NCBI GenBank assembly: GCA_964550025.1
Contig: CAZJYI010000070.1
Coordinates: forward strand, 1 to 54,985
Origin: CAZJYI01 sp964550025
GTDB lineage: Bacteria > Verrucomicrobiota > Kiritimatiellia > UBA8416 > CAYOBW01
Direction of reading: 5' to 3'
Length of the DNA stretch: 54,985 nucleotides
Numbering within the stretch: position 1 is the first letter of the stretch; each line of letters starts with the position of its first letter. Positions 1-6,953 of the stretch are shown one piece after another. The position numbers were made by a program, and so were the translations under genes. The notes under the pieces were generated by a model. It had not been told where the DNA came from, made no database searches, and saw only the letters and a list, made by a program, of their open reading frames with translations.

Positions 1-1
1 G

Positions 2-535
2 AAGCCCGCCGCGAAGAAGACTGCCGCGAAGAAGCCCGCCGCGAAGAAGACTGCCAGGAAAGCCTCGGCATCGGCCAAGAAACCCGCCCTGAAGCCGTCT
101 CGCAAGGCGGCGGCGAAGCCTGCGGCCGCGAAGAAACCGCCGAAGACGAAGACGCCTGCCAAACCCAAGCTGAAGGCCAAGGAGAAACGCGAGTTCAAGT
201 CGGCATTGCTTGCGATGAGGGAACGTCTGACGGACCACGTCGCGGCCCTCAAGAATGCTTCCCTGAGACGCAATGACTCGGTCATTTCGCCCGAGGACGG
301 TACAGACGTTTTCGATCGCCAATTTGCGCTCAATCTGGCCAGCTCGGAGAACGAGTCCGTGTTTGAGATCGACGAGGCCCTGCGCCGGCTGAACGACGGG
401 ACGTACGGCCTGTGTGAGGAATGCGGGTGTCTGATCGGGATCGCGCGGCTGAAGGCTCTGCCTTTCGTGCGCACCTGCATCAAGTGCCAGTCCGAGAAGG
501 AGAAGAAGGGACCGGCCCGCTTCAGACCGATCTAG
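2..535 (+). CDS. DksA/TraR-type C4 zinc-finger protein with histone-H1-like Lys/Ala tail (5' end outside window)
   Basis: The reading frame is open from the first bases and stops at 533-535, so the start lies upstream. The first ~60 visible residues are almost only Lys, Ala, Pro and Thr, with a 10-residue unit (KPAAKKTAAK) repeated; this resembles histone H1-like or Hc1-like DNA-binding tails. The C-terminal ~110 residues are a DksA/TraR domain: a helical segment (ALLAMRERLTDHVAAL), then CEECG and CIKCQ pairs forming the four-Cys zinc site. DksA relatives bind the RNA polymerase secondary channel; the basic tail suggests nucleic-acid binding (inference). An ATG at 206 is possible but would cut off the tail, which stays in frame and is compositionally coherent. 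The zinc-finger assignment is firm; the function of the fusion is not. Confidence 0.85.
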   Translation, partial: KPAAKKTAAKKPAAKKTARKASASAKKPALKPSRKAAAKPAAAKKPPKTKTPAKPKLKAKEKREFKSALLAMRERLTDHVAALKNASLRRNDSVISPEDGTDVFDRQFALNLASSENESVFEIDEALRRLNDGTYGLCEECGCLIGIARLKALPFVRTCIKCQSEKEKKGPARFRPI

Positions 536-616
536 CGAAACAGCACGAAACCCGAAGCGGCCTTCGGCATTCGTGCTTCAGATCTGTCCGCCGGAGACGC
601 GGGGCGGGAAAGGCAC

Positions 617-1156
617 ATGGAAGAGAATGTGAAAACGCGACCCGATCCGGCCATGTTCATCCTGCTGCTCTGTATGGCCGTCACGGTCCTCGACCAATTC
701 ACCAAGTACCTCGTACGCATGCATTTCGCGCTGGGCGAGAGTCGTCCCGTGATACCCGGTTTTTTTGATCTGACCTATGTCCGGAATACCGGGGCGGCGT
801 TCGGCATCCTGTCGGAGCGGGGACCGTGGCTGGTGGTGCTTTCGGTCGTCATGCTGGGCGTTATCGTCGTCTTCCGGCGTGCCTTTCTCACCGATGGGAT
901 GATCAGCCGCCTGGCCATGGCCTTGATGATCAGCGGAATTCTGGGCAACCTCATCGACCGGCTGAAGCTCAGTTACGTTGTGGATTTCCTCGATTTCCAC
1001 TGGCAAACACATCATTTCCCCGCGTTCAATCTTGCTGATTCGGCCATCTGCACGGGGGTAGGGCTGTATATCCTGTCGCAGTTTCTGGCTTCGAAGGCTG
1101 GTGAAAGCCCGGAAGAAGCCTGCCGGCCCCCGGCCGAAGTGGCCGGGAACGCATGA
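617..1156 (+). CDS. lspA: Lipoprotein signal peptidase (signal peptidase II)
   Basis: This is the inner-membrane aspartic protease that cleaves prolipoprotein signal peptides after lipidation. The 179-residue length is normal to slightly long. Four hydrophobic segments are visible (about residues 12-33, 70-87, 96-116 and 136-156). The family signature is present: YVRNTGAAFG (54-63), GNLIDR (110-115), VVDFLDF with catalytic Asp123, and FNLADSAI with catalytic Asp141. The C-terminal ~20 residues are a hydrophilic tail. Its stop overlaps the miaA start (ATGA), so the two are probably translationally coupled. At least one client is encoded in this window: the lipobox-bearing TolC-like protein at 35644. 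Confidence 0.96.
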   Translation: MEENVKTRPDPAMFILLLCMAVTVLDQFTKYLVRMHFALGESRPVIPGFFDLTYVRNTGAAFGILSERGPWLVVLSVVMLGVIVVFRRAFLTDGMISRLAMALMISGILGNLIDRLKLSYVVDFLDFHWQTHHFPAFNLADSAICTGVGLYILSQFLASKAGESPEEACRPPAEVAGNA

Positions 1157-2115
1157 AGCAGCTCGCGAGGGTGCCCGTGCGGGAGCCAGTGGCCAATTTT
1201 CTTGTCGGCCCGACGGCGGTGGGCAAGTCTGCCGTTGCCCATTGCATCGCGATGCGGGAGGGGTGCTGGATCCTCTCCGCGGACTCCATGCTCGTATACC
1301 GGGACATGGATATCGGGACGGCCAAACCGACCCGTGCCGAACGCGACAGCGTGCGCTATCACGGTATCGATCTCGTTCCCCCGTCGGAGACATACAGTGT
1401 CGGCCGCTTCGCGCGATACGCGGGAGAGGTCCTGCGGGAGACGACCGACGGTGCTCCCACAATCGTCGTCGGCGGCACGGGACTCTACATCAAGGCCCTG
1501 ACGGACGGCCTTTCCGAGTTGCCGGAGACGGTGCCCGAACGGCGCGCATACTGGTTGAGGCGTGCCGAGACGGAAGGGCTCGGCGCGTTGCTCGACGCAC
1601 TGCGCGCACGCGCCCCGCGGCTCCACGACGCACTCGAGGGCCGCGAGAATGCGAGGCGGGTGGTTCGGGCGCTTGAATTGGCCGAGGCGGGAGTCCAGGC
1701 GCCTCCGGACGGCTGGCAGACCGATGGCGCCTACGCGTCGCTGGCGGGCCTGCGCATGGCGCCCGAGGCGTTGGCGAGGCGAATTGCGGATCGCGTACGC
1801 GCGATGTACGCGGGGGGACTCGTCGACGAAGCCCGGAGCCTGCGAGAGGCGTACCCGCAATTGTCATCGACGGCCGCCCACGCCATCGGATATGCTGAGG
1901 TATTCGCCTACCTTGCGGGGAAGTGTAGCCGCGAAGAGGCCATGGAGAGAACCGTTGTCCGCACGCGCCGTCTTGCGAAACGGCAGCGGACGTGGTTTCG
2001 ACACCAGGCGAGGGTCGAATGGATCGACGTGCTTCCCGGCGCGCCGGTCGAGGAGACGTGTGAGCGTGTAGTCGAGCACTGGAGACGGCATGGAGCAACG
2101 CGGATCAGAGCCTAG
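1153..2115 (+). CDS. miaA: tRNA dimethylallyltransferase
   Basis: The enzyme transfers a dimethylallyl group to N6 of A37 in tRNAs reading UNN codons. At 320 residues it has family-typical length. It shows the P-loop GPTAVGKS (residues 19-26), the substrate motif DSMLVYRDMDIGTAKP, the VVVGGTGLYIKAL motif, and the C-terminal tRNA-binding segment TRRLAKRQRTWFR. The ATG overlaps the lspA stop by 4 nt, and the 3' end overlaps the radC start by 26 nt, so lspA-miaA-radC look like one transcription unit. No key residue appears to be missing. Confidence 0.96.
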   Translation: MKQLARVPVREPVANFLVGPTAVGKSAVAHCIAMREGCWILSADSMLVYRDMDIGTAKPTRAERDSVRYHGIDLVPPSETYSVGRFARYAGEVLRETTDGAPTIVVGGTGLYIKALTDGLSELPETVPERRAYWLRRAETEGLGALLDALRARAPRLHDALEGRENARRVVRALELAEAGVQAPPDGWQTDGAYASLAGLRMAPEALARRIADRVRAMYAGGLVDEARSLREAYPQLSSTAAHAIGYAEVFAYLAGKCSREEAMERTVVRTRRLAKRQRTWFRHQARVEWIDVLPGAPVEETCERVVEHWRRHGATRIRA

Positions 2116-2875
2116 GACAGTGGCCGAAGAGCGCTTGCGCGAGATGGGCTACGTGCAGCGGGAGAGCGTATGGCGCGTGTTGGACATGCCCGCCCGGTTG
2201 CGGCCGCGCGAAGCCATGGTCCGTCTCGGGGCGGAAGGGGTGGCCGATGCCGCTTTGCTGGCCATTATCCTGCGGTCGGGAGTCCGGGGCGCCAATGTCG
2301 TCGATCTCGCCGCCGACCTCTTGCAGCATTACGGGTCGCTGAGCGCCCTGGGGCGGGCGACGGTCGAGGAACTGACAAACATCAAAGGCATCGGTCCCGT
2401 GAAAGCCCAGATCATCGTTGCCGCGATGGAGTTGGCGCGGCGGACCCAGGAGGAACAGGCTACTGACGATCTGCGCATCCGTACGCCGGCCGACGTGGCA
2501 GGTATCCTGGCGGCCGAGGTCCGCCGGCTCGACACCGAGACGTTCTGGGTGTTTCACCTCAATCCGAAGAATGTCCTGAAGGGCAAGCCCGTTCCCATCA
2601 CCAGGGGACTCCTGGATGCCAGCCTTGTGCACCCGCGCGAGGTCTTTCGCGGCGCCATTCGTACCGCCACCTCGGCCGTCGTTCTGGCGCACAATCACCC
2701 GTCGGGGGACTGTTCGCCGTCGGCTGAAGACATCCGGATCACGCGACAGCTCGTAGAAGCCGGGAAGATCGTGGACATTCACATTCTGGATCACGTGATC
2801 GTGGGACGCGGGACGGCCAACCGCCCGGGCGGATTCATCAGCCTGCGCGAGGAAGGCCTTGTGAGTTTCGACTGA
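2090..2875 (+). CDS. radC: RadC/UPF0758 family JAMM-domain protein
   Basis: This is a 261-residue RadC-family protein. Helix-hairpin-helix-like DNA-binding repeats lie around residues 75-117 (including NIKGIGPVKAQ). A JAB/JAMM metalloprotease-like domain follows, with the zinc motif HNHPSGDCSPSAED at residues 201-214 (His201, His203, Asp214). The family was historically linked to DNA repair, but its biochemical role remains unsettled. The chosen ATG overlaps miaA; a later ATG at 2144 would remove 18 residues and is a real alternative. The NusG paralogue starts 14 nt after its stop, so a polysaccharide regulator may be co-transcribed with housekeeping genes. Confidence 0.93.
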   Translation: MEQRGSEPRTVAEERLREMGYVQRESVWRVLDMPARLRPREAMVRLGAEGVADAALLAIILRSGVRGANVVDLAADLLQHYGSLSALGRATVEELTNIKGIGPVKAQIIVAAMELARRTQEEQATDDLRIRTPADVAGILAAEVRRLDTETFWVFHLNPKNVLKGKPVPITRGLLDASLVHPREVFRGAIRTATSAVVLAHNHPSGDCSPSAEDIRITRQLVEAGKIVDIHILDHVIVGRGTANRPGGFISLREEGLVSFD

Positions 2876-2889
2876 GGGGTAGAGACGGT

Positions 2890-3372
2890 ATGAGCTGGTC
2901 TGTAATACACGTGCGTCCTCGCTGTGAGAAGAAGCTGGCCGAGTTCTGCCGTCTGATGGGGCTCAGCCATTACCTTCCGCTCCGCGAGGAGACGAAAATC
3001 TACCAACGGCGCAGGGTAACCGTGCTCAAGCCCGTCTTTCCCGGCTACCTGTTCGCGTCTTTTGATCGTAAGGGTCGGCTGGCGCTTCTGAAAACGAACA
3101 ACATCGTCCGCATCATCGAGTGCACGGATCAGCGCCGGTTTCTGCATCAGCTTGCGCAGATACGCAAGGCCCTGGCGGTGGACGCCACGTTGAGCTCGTG
3201 CAGCGCGCTGACCCGCGGCAAACTCGTGCGCATCAAGAGCGGGTCCTTCATGGGACTCGAGGGGCGCGTCCTGAATGTGCGGGCCAGGACCAGGGTACGA
3301 TTGAACGTCGAGATGATCGGGCAGGCCGTAATGGTCGAAGTCGACAGGGCGCTGGTGGAGTTGCTGGACTAG
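2890..3372 (+). CDS. NusG-paralogue transcription antiterminator (RfaH/UpxY/LoaP-like)
   Basis: This 160-residue protein has NusG architecture. The N-terminal NGN domain starts MSWSVIHVRPRCEKKLAEF and contains the typical FPGYLFASF strand near residue 55. A KOW motif in the C-terminal domain (about residues 108-130) reads GKLVRIKSGSFMGLEGRV. Housekeeping nusG normally sits beside secE and ribosomal genes. This copy sits directly before a ~25 kb polysaccharide locus, which is the standard position of specialised NusG paralogues (RfaH, UpxY, LoaP) that let RNA polymerase read through long operons. The regulatory role is inferred from context. No obvious RfaH ops site is visible downstream, but an inverted heptamer array lies in the leader before rmlA. 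Confidence 0.88.
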   Translation: MSWSVIHVRPRCEKKLAEFCRLMGLSHYLPLREETKIYQRRRVTVLKPVFPGYLFASFDRKGRLALLKTNNIVRIIECTDQRRFLHQLAQIRKALAVDATLSSCSALTRGKLVRIKSGSFMGLEGRVLNVRARTRVRLNVEMIGQAVMVEVDRALVELLD

Positions 3373-3435
3373 ATGGGTGACTTGCGTGCATCTTCCGTGT
3401 GAGAAGAGGCAGGTTGCGGGGGGTGAGAAGGCGTT

Positions 3436-3545
3436 GTCAGTGATCAGTTACCAGTTATCAGTGACCAGTGGCCGTTGGGGAACGATCCAAGAGACCGACG
3501 ACTGATCACTGATGACTGACCACTGATCACTGATCACTGACGACT
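3436..3545 (+). repeat. Inverted pair of heptamer arrays between the antiterminator gene and rmlA
   Basis: Block 1 (about 3436-3478) repeats TGATCAG-like heptamers. Block 2 (about 3495-3545) repeats ACTGATC-like heptamers, the reverse complement. The 13-mer GTCAGTGATCAGT at 3436-3448 is exactly complementary to 3529-3541. Over 34 aligned positions I count 28 matches, so the RNA could fold into a long imperfect hairpin. It lies in the 211-nt gap between the NusG paralogue and rmlA; nothing else is visible in that gap. Confidence 0.8.
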
Positions 3546-3583
3546 GTGGCCACGAGGGCCGTCTCAGATCTGGAGGTTAAGTG

Positions 3584-4480
3584 ATGGATAGTTCGAAGGA
3601 TTGTGCATGGAAGGGGATCGTGCTGGCGGGGGGTGCGGGCAGTCGCTTGCATCCGATCACGCGCGTGTCCAGCAAGCAGGTGCTGCCCGTTTACGATAAA
3701 CCCATGGTCTACTACCCGGTGTCCACGCTCATGCTGGGCGGAATCCGGGAGATGCTGGTGATTTCGACGCCCCACGATCTGCCGCGTTTTCGCGAGCTTC
3801 TCGGGGACGGAGAGCGCCTGGGTGTGTCGTTCTCCTATGCCGAGCAACCGCGTCCGGAGGGGATCGCCCAGGCCTTCCTCATCGGCGCTGAGTTCATCGG
3901 GTCGTCACCTGTCTGCCTGATCCTGGGCGACAACCTCTTCTACGGGGACATGAGCTTTCTGCGCAGGGCACTGAAACGGACGACCGGTGCCACGGTGTTC
4001 GGCTATCCCGTGCAGGACCCCGAACGCTATGGCGTTGTCGAGTTCGACGCGGACGGCAACGTCCTGGGTATCGAAGAAAAGCCGGCCCGTCCCAAGAGCA
4101 AGTATGCCGTTCCGGGGCTGTACTGCTACGACGCGCGGGTCGTGGACATCACGCGCGCGACGAAGCCCTCCGCGCGCGGTGAGCTGGAAATCACGGACGT
4201 CAACATGGCCTATCAGCGCATGGACGAACTGCGCGTCGAGTTGATGGGGCGCGGCATGGCCTGGCTCGACACCGGGACGCCGCAGAGCCTGCTGGAAGCC
4301 GCGAACTTCGTGGCGACCATTGAAAGCCGTCAGGGGTTGAAGATCGGTTGTCTCGAGGAGGTCGCCTACCGCATGGGCTACATCGACCTCGCCCAGTTGA
4401 CCCGCCTGGGGCAGGAGATGTCCAACAGCGAATACGGCCGTTACCTGATCGGCCTGGCCGGAGAAGAGCGGGGGAATTGA
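3584..4480 (+). CDS. rmlA: Glucose-1-phosphate thymidylyltransferase
   Basis: The enzyme makes dTDP-glucose from dTTP and glucose-1-phosphate, the first step toward dTDP-rhamnose and other dTDP-6-deoxysugars. At 298 residues it has normal length. It shows the nucleotidyltransferase motif LAGGAGSRLHPIT (residues 14-26), KQVLPVYDKPMVYYP, LGDNLFYG and EEKPARPKSKYAVPGLY. I chose the ATG at 3584 because GGAGG at 3572-3576 sits 7 nt upstream; an in-frame GTG at 3581 would be too close. rmlB, rmlC and rmlD are not in the window, so they must be elsewhere or the product feeds another dTDP sugar. A 15-nt palindrome (4476-4490) overlaps the stop. Confidence 0.95.
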   Translation: MDSSKDCAWKGIVLAGGAGSRLHPITRVSSKQVLPVYDKPMVYYPVSTLMLGGIREMLVISTPHDLPRFRELLGDGERLGVSFSYAEQPRPEGIAQAFLIGAEFIGSSPVCLILGDNLFYGDMSFLRRALKRTTGATVFGYPVQDPERYGVVEFDADGNVLGIEEKPARPKSKYAVPGLYCYDARVVDITRATKPSARGELEITDVNMAYQRMDELRVELMGRGMAWLDTGTPQSLLEAANFVATIESRQGLKIGCLEEVAYRMGYIDLAQLTRLGQEMSNSEYGRYLIGLAGEERGN

Positions 4481-4633
4481 GCGGCTCAATCCGCTGCCCC
4501 GTCCCGCCATTTTCGTTGCCACTACGATCTGCGCTGTGGTAGCTTCTGGACGACACAAGCCGCTTCGAGTGAATGTGTTCTGCATAATTCACGAGCACGG
4601 AGTGTGCTCTGATTCGGCTGGGATCGCAATACC

Positions 4634-6079
4634 ATGAGCGTCACAGACAAAATTCTGGGGTGGACGGCATTTGTTTTGCTCTCCGTGGCCATTCTCGTCG
4701 CCCCATGGTTCTTCGGAGCCCGTGAGATGTGGTGGTGGTGGGGATTTACCAGCGTGATTGTCCTGGCAACGCTGGTGGCCGGGGTGCGACTGTTGTTCTC
4801 GGGCGCGGCCCTGCCGTGGTCCACCCCCTCTCCGGAGCCGTCCGGCGGCCGGCGTTTGCGGCCGATGCTCTGTTTCCTCACGTTCCTCCCTTTCCTGGCC
4901 TACGCCGTGGTGCGGGGATTCCAGGCGGGCGTCCACATCGATGCCCAGAGGAGCCTTCTGCTGTTCCTGCTGCCCGTCGCCGTCGGCCTGCACATCGTTT
5001 TCGGTTTCTCGCGGCGCCAGGTCCGCCTGCTCCACCTGCTCATCGCCGCCGACCTGTTCCTGCTAGGCGCCTACGGGCTCGTGAACCATGCCCTGACGGA
5101 CAGCCGGCTCGTGCTGTGGGCTGAAGGCTACCCGCAGTACATCAGGGACGTACGAGCCACCGGCACCTATTTCTGTCCAAATCACTTCTCCGGCATCATG
5201 GAACTGGCCCTCTGTCTCGGGGGTGGCGTGCTCCTCGCACGCGAGAAGCCGCCCGTCTCGAAAGCGTGGGCGGTCGTCCTGTGTTGTGTTGCCCTTGCGG
5301 GCATCCTGCTCAGCAAGTCACGGGGGGGCGGGTTGACCGTGCTGGTGCTTGGCGCGGCAACGCTCTGCTGGGGGTTTCACCAGTGGCCGCCTGCCGTCCG
5401 CTGGTACGCGCGCATAGGGATCGTGTGCGTTGCGGCGGCCTGCATCGTTCTGCTTACCCCGTTCACGCGCGGCTACGTTGAACGGTTCAGGGCGTACGCC
5501 GCCATGACCGAGGCCGGGGAGCAGGGAACAACGCGGTTGCAGGCGGTGGCGAAGAAGCTCTCCCGGACACCCCGCGGAAGGATGTACGCTGGTGCCGTTC
5601 GGGCGTGGCGAACGGCTCCGGTCTGGGGCATCGGCCCCGGCATGCACCAGAACCTGTGGCCGCATTTCGCCGCAACCGATGACGGAGACCGAGAGGCCGG
5701 CAAATGGCCCTCGCAGCGCAGCGACGTGAAACACTCCTATGCCGTGCACAACGATTGGTTGCAGCTCTGCGAGGAATACGGCATCGTCGGCCTGCTGCTG
5801 TTTCTCCTGCCGGCAGGCTGCGTGGTCTGGCTGCTCCTGGCCGACCTGCGGCGCGAAGCGCGCGCCAGGCGCCGTGTCGAGTGGAACGAAATGGGACCCG
5901 GTCGGCACGACCTTACGCTGACCGCACTGCTCGCGCTGGTCGCCATGGCATTCCACTCGCTCGGGGATTTCAATCTCCAGATGCCGGCCACGACGTGGCT
6001 GTTTGCCGCGTTGCTCGCCCTGCCGCTGGCGCTGGTGTTCCGGCGGGACGGGGACGGAGAGGAACGCGGGCGTGTCTGA
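4634..6079 (+). CDS. O-antigen ligase/polymerase-type membrane protein (Wzy_C family), first copy
   Basis: This 481-residue inner-membrane protein has about a dozen hydrophobic segments. Its O-antigen ligase/polymerase (PF04932-type) signature includes TGTYFCPNHFSGIMELAL, a SKSRGG turn near the middle, and the long periplasmic loop with WGIGPGMHQ followed by KHSYAVHNDWLQLCEEYG and a final helix cluster. Such proteins polymerise or ligate lipid-linked glycans on the periplasmic face. A second protein of this family is encoded at 11527; the sequence alone does not say which is Wzy polymerase and which is ligase. The 3' end overlaps the phosphoesterase start by 8 nt. The 153-nt gap before it holds only a small GAGCAC/GTGCTC hairpin (4593-4609). 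Confidence 0.88.
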   Translation: MSVTDKILGWTAFVLLSVAILVAPWFFGAREMWWWWGFTSVIVLATLVAGVRLLFSGAALPWSTPSPEPSGGRRLRPMLCFLTFLPFLAYAVVRGFQAGVHIDAQRSLLLFLLPVAVGLHIVFGFSRRQVRLLHLLIAADLFLLGAYGLVNHALTDSRLVLWAEGYPQYIRDVRATGTYFCPNHFSGIMELALCLGGGVLLAREKPPVSKAWAVVLCCVALAGILLSKSRGGGLTVLVLGAATLCWGFHQWPPAVRWYARIGIVCVAAACIVLLTPFTRGYVERFRAYAAMTEAGEQGTTRLQAVAKKLSRTPRGRMYAGAVRAWRTAPVWGIGPGMHQNLWPHFAATDDGDREAGKWPSQRSDVKHSYAVHNDWLQLCEEYGIVGLLLFLLPAGCVVWLLLADLRREARARRRVEWNEMGPGRHDLTLTALLALVAMAFHSLGDFNLQMPATTWLFAALLALPLALVFRRDGDGEERGRV

Positions 6080-6815
6080 GGGAGACCCTTCTTCCACGCT
6101 TGCCGCCGGAGGGGAGGGCGGTGTGTCCGGGGGAATCCCGACGTTGTGCGGTCCCGCCGTGATCATCAGCGACGTGCATCTCGGGTCGCGCCATTGCCTG
6201 TACGCGGAGCTCATGGCGTTTCTGGACCGGCTTCCGGACGACGCCGCGCTGGTTCTGAACGGTGATATCGACAGCTACCGGTTGCGCGCGAGTGCCGGCC
6301 TGCAGATTAGGCGCGAGGCCGCTCTGGCGCGGTTGCGGGAGGAATCGGCCAGGCGCAAGGTCGCCTGGGTACGCGGCAATCACGACTGGCTGCGGCCCGC
6401 CGATGATCTCCCTGAAGTTCTGTTCGTGCCGGATCTGGCGATAGACGGGGCGCTCTTCGTCGCCCACGGTCACGTGTTCGACAGCCTCAAGCCGAACACC
6501 TTTCCACTGATCTGGTTCTTCCGCATGTTGCACCGCATTCGCATCCTGCTGGGGGCTGAGTCCGTGCACGTGGCGCGCTACGCCAAACGTTACCCGCGGC
6601 TGTACGGCATCCTGCGCCGCCACGTGGCGAACCGCGCTGTTGCATTCGCGCGCCGCAACGGCTATGCTGCCGTTACTTGTGGCCATACGCATTTTGCGGA
6701 GGACACGCAGATTGACGGGATTCGTTACCTCAATACGGGCTCGTGGACCGAGACTCCCGTGTTCCAACTACGGGTGGACGGTGGTTTCCTTGAGCTGAAG
6801 AGGATTGTGGATTAG
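6072..6815 (+). CDS. Calcineurin-like metallophosphoesterase, LpxH-like
   Basis: This 247-residue protein shows all five metallophosphoesterase motifs: DVHLGS, NGDID, RGNHDW, AHGH and CGHTHF. The arrangement resembles UDP-2,3-diacylglucosamine diphosphatase (LpxH), a lipid A biosynthesis enzyme, and related surface-polysaccharide-associated phosphoesterases. I place the start at GTG 6072, which overlaps the preceding stop and would be translationally coupled; GTG 6123 is an alternative just before the conserved core. Whether the substrate is a lipid A precursor or a glycan-lipid pyrophosphate cannot be read from sequence. Confidence 0.82.
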   Translation: MSEGDPSSTLAAGGEGGVSGGIPTLCGPAVIISDVHLGSRHCLYAELMAFLDRLPDDAALVLNGDIDSYRLRASAGLQIRREAALARLREESARRKVAWVRGNHDWLRPADDLPEVLFVPDLAIDGALFVAHGHVFDSLKPNTFPLIWFFRMLHRIRILLGAESVHVARYAKRYPRLYGILRRHVANRAVAFARRNGYAAVTCGHTHFAEDTQIDGIRYLNTGSWTETPVFQLRVDGGFLELKRIVD

Positions 6816-6867
6816 CTGCAAGGGGTGCAGATAAAGCGTCGGCTGCTCGAAGTGGCGAGCCCGGCAG

Positions 6868-6909
6868 TTGCCAACCAACAACCAATAACTGATGACCAGC
6901 AAACCGGTA
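6868..6909 (+). repeat. Heptamer array upstream of the nucleotide-sugar dehydrogenase
   Basis: About six degenerate 7-bp units in register (ACCAACA, ACCAATA, ACTGATG, ACCAGCA, AACCGGT) fill most of the 138-nt gap between the phosphoesterase and the dehydrogenase gene. The units are imperfect, but the 7-bp spacing of the AC/AA dinucleotides holds. Confidence 0.55.
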
Positions 6910-6953
6910 GTCGGCCGCCAGGCGGCGTTCGACCAAGCGAGGAGACAGAGACC

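Noticed and set aside
578..1860. Long antisense frames opposite lspA and miaA (up to 294 codons)
   Set aside because: They are compositional shadows of GC-rich genes on the other strand: no family motif, no ribosome site, and full overlap with two certain genes.
1153..2115. MiaA DSMLVY instead of DSMQVY as a lost active-site residue
   Set aside because: Leu at this position occurs in normal MiaA proteins (for example the Escherichia coli enzyme reads DSALIY), so this is not a defect.
4476..4490. Perfect 15-nt palindrome over the rmlA stop as a terminator
   Set aside because: The loop is a single base, the stem is AT/GC mixed and short, and no T-run follows.
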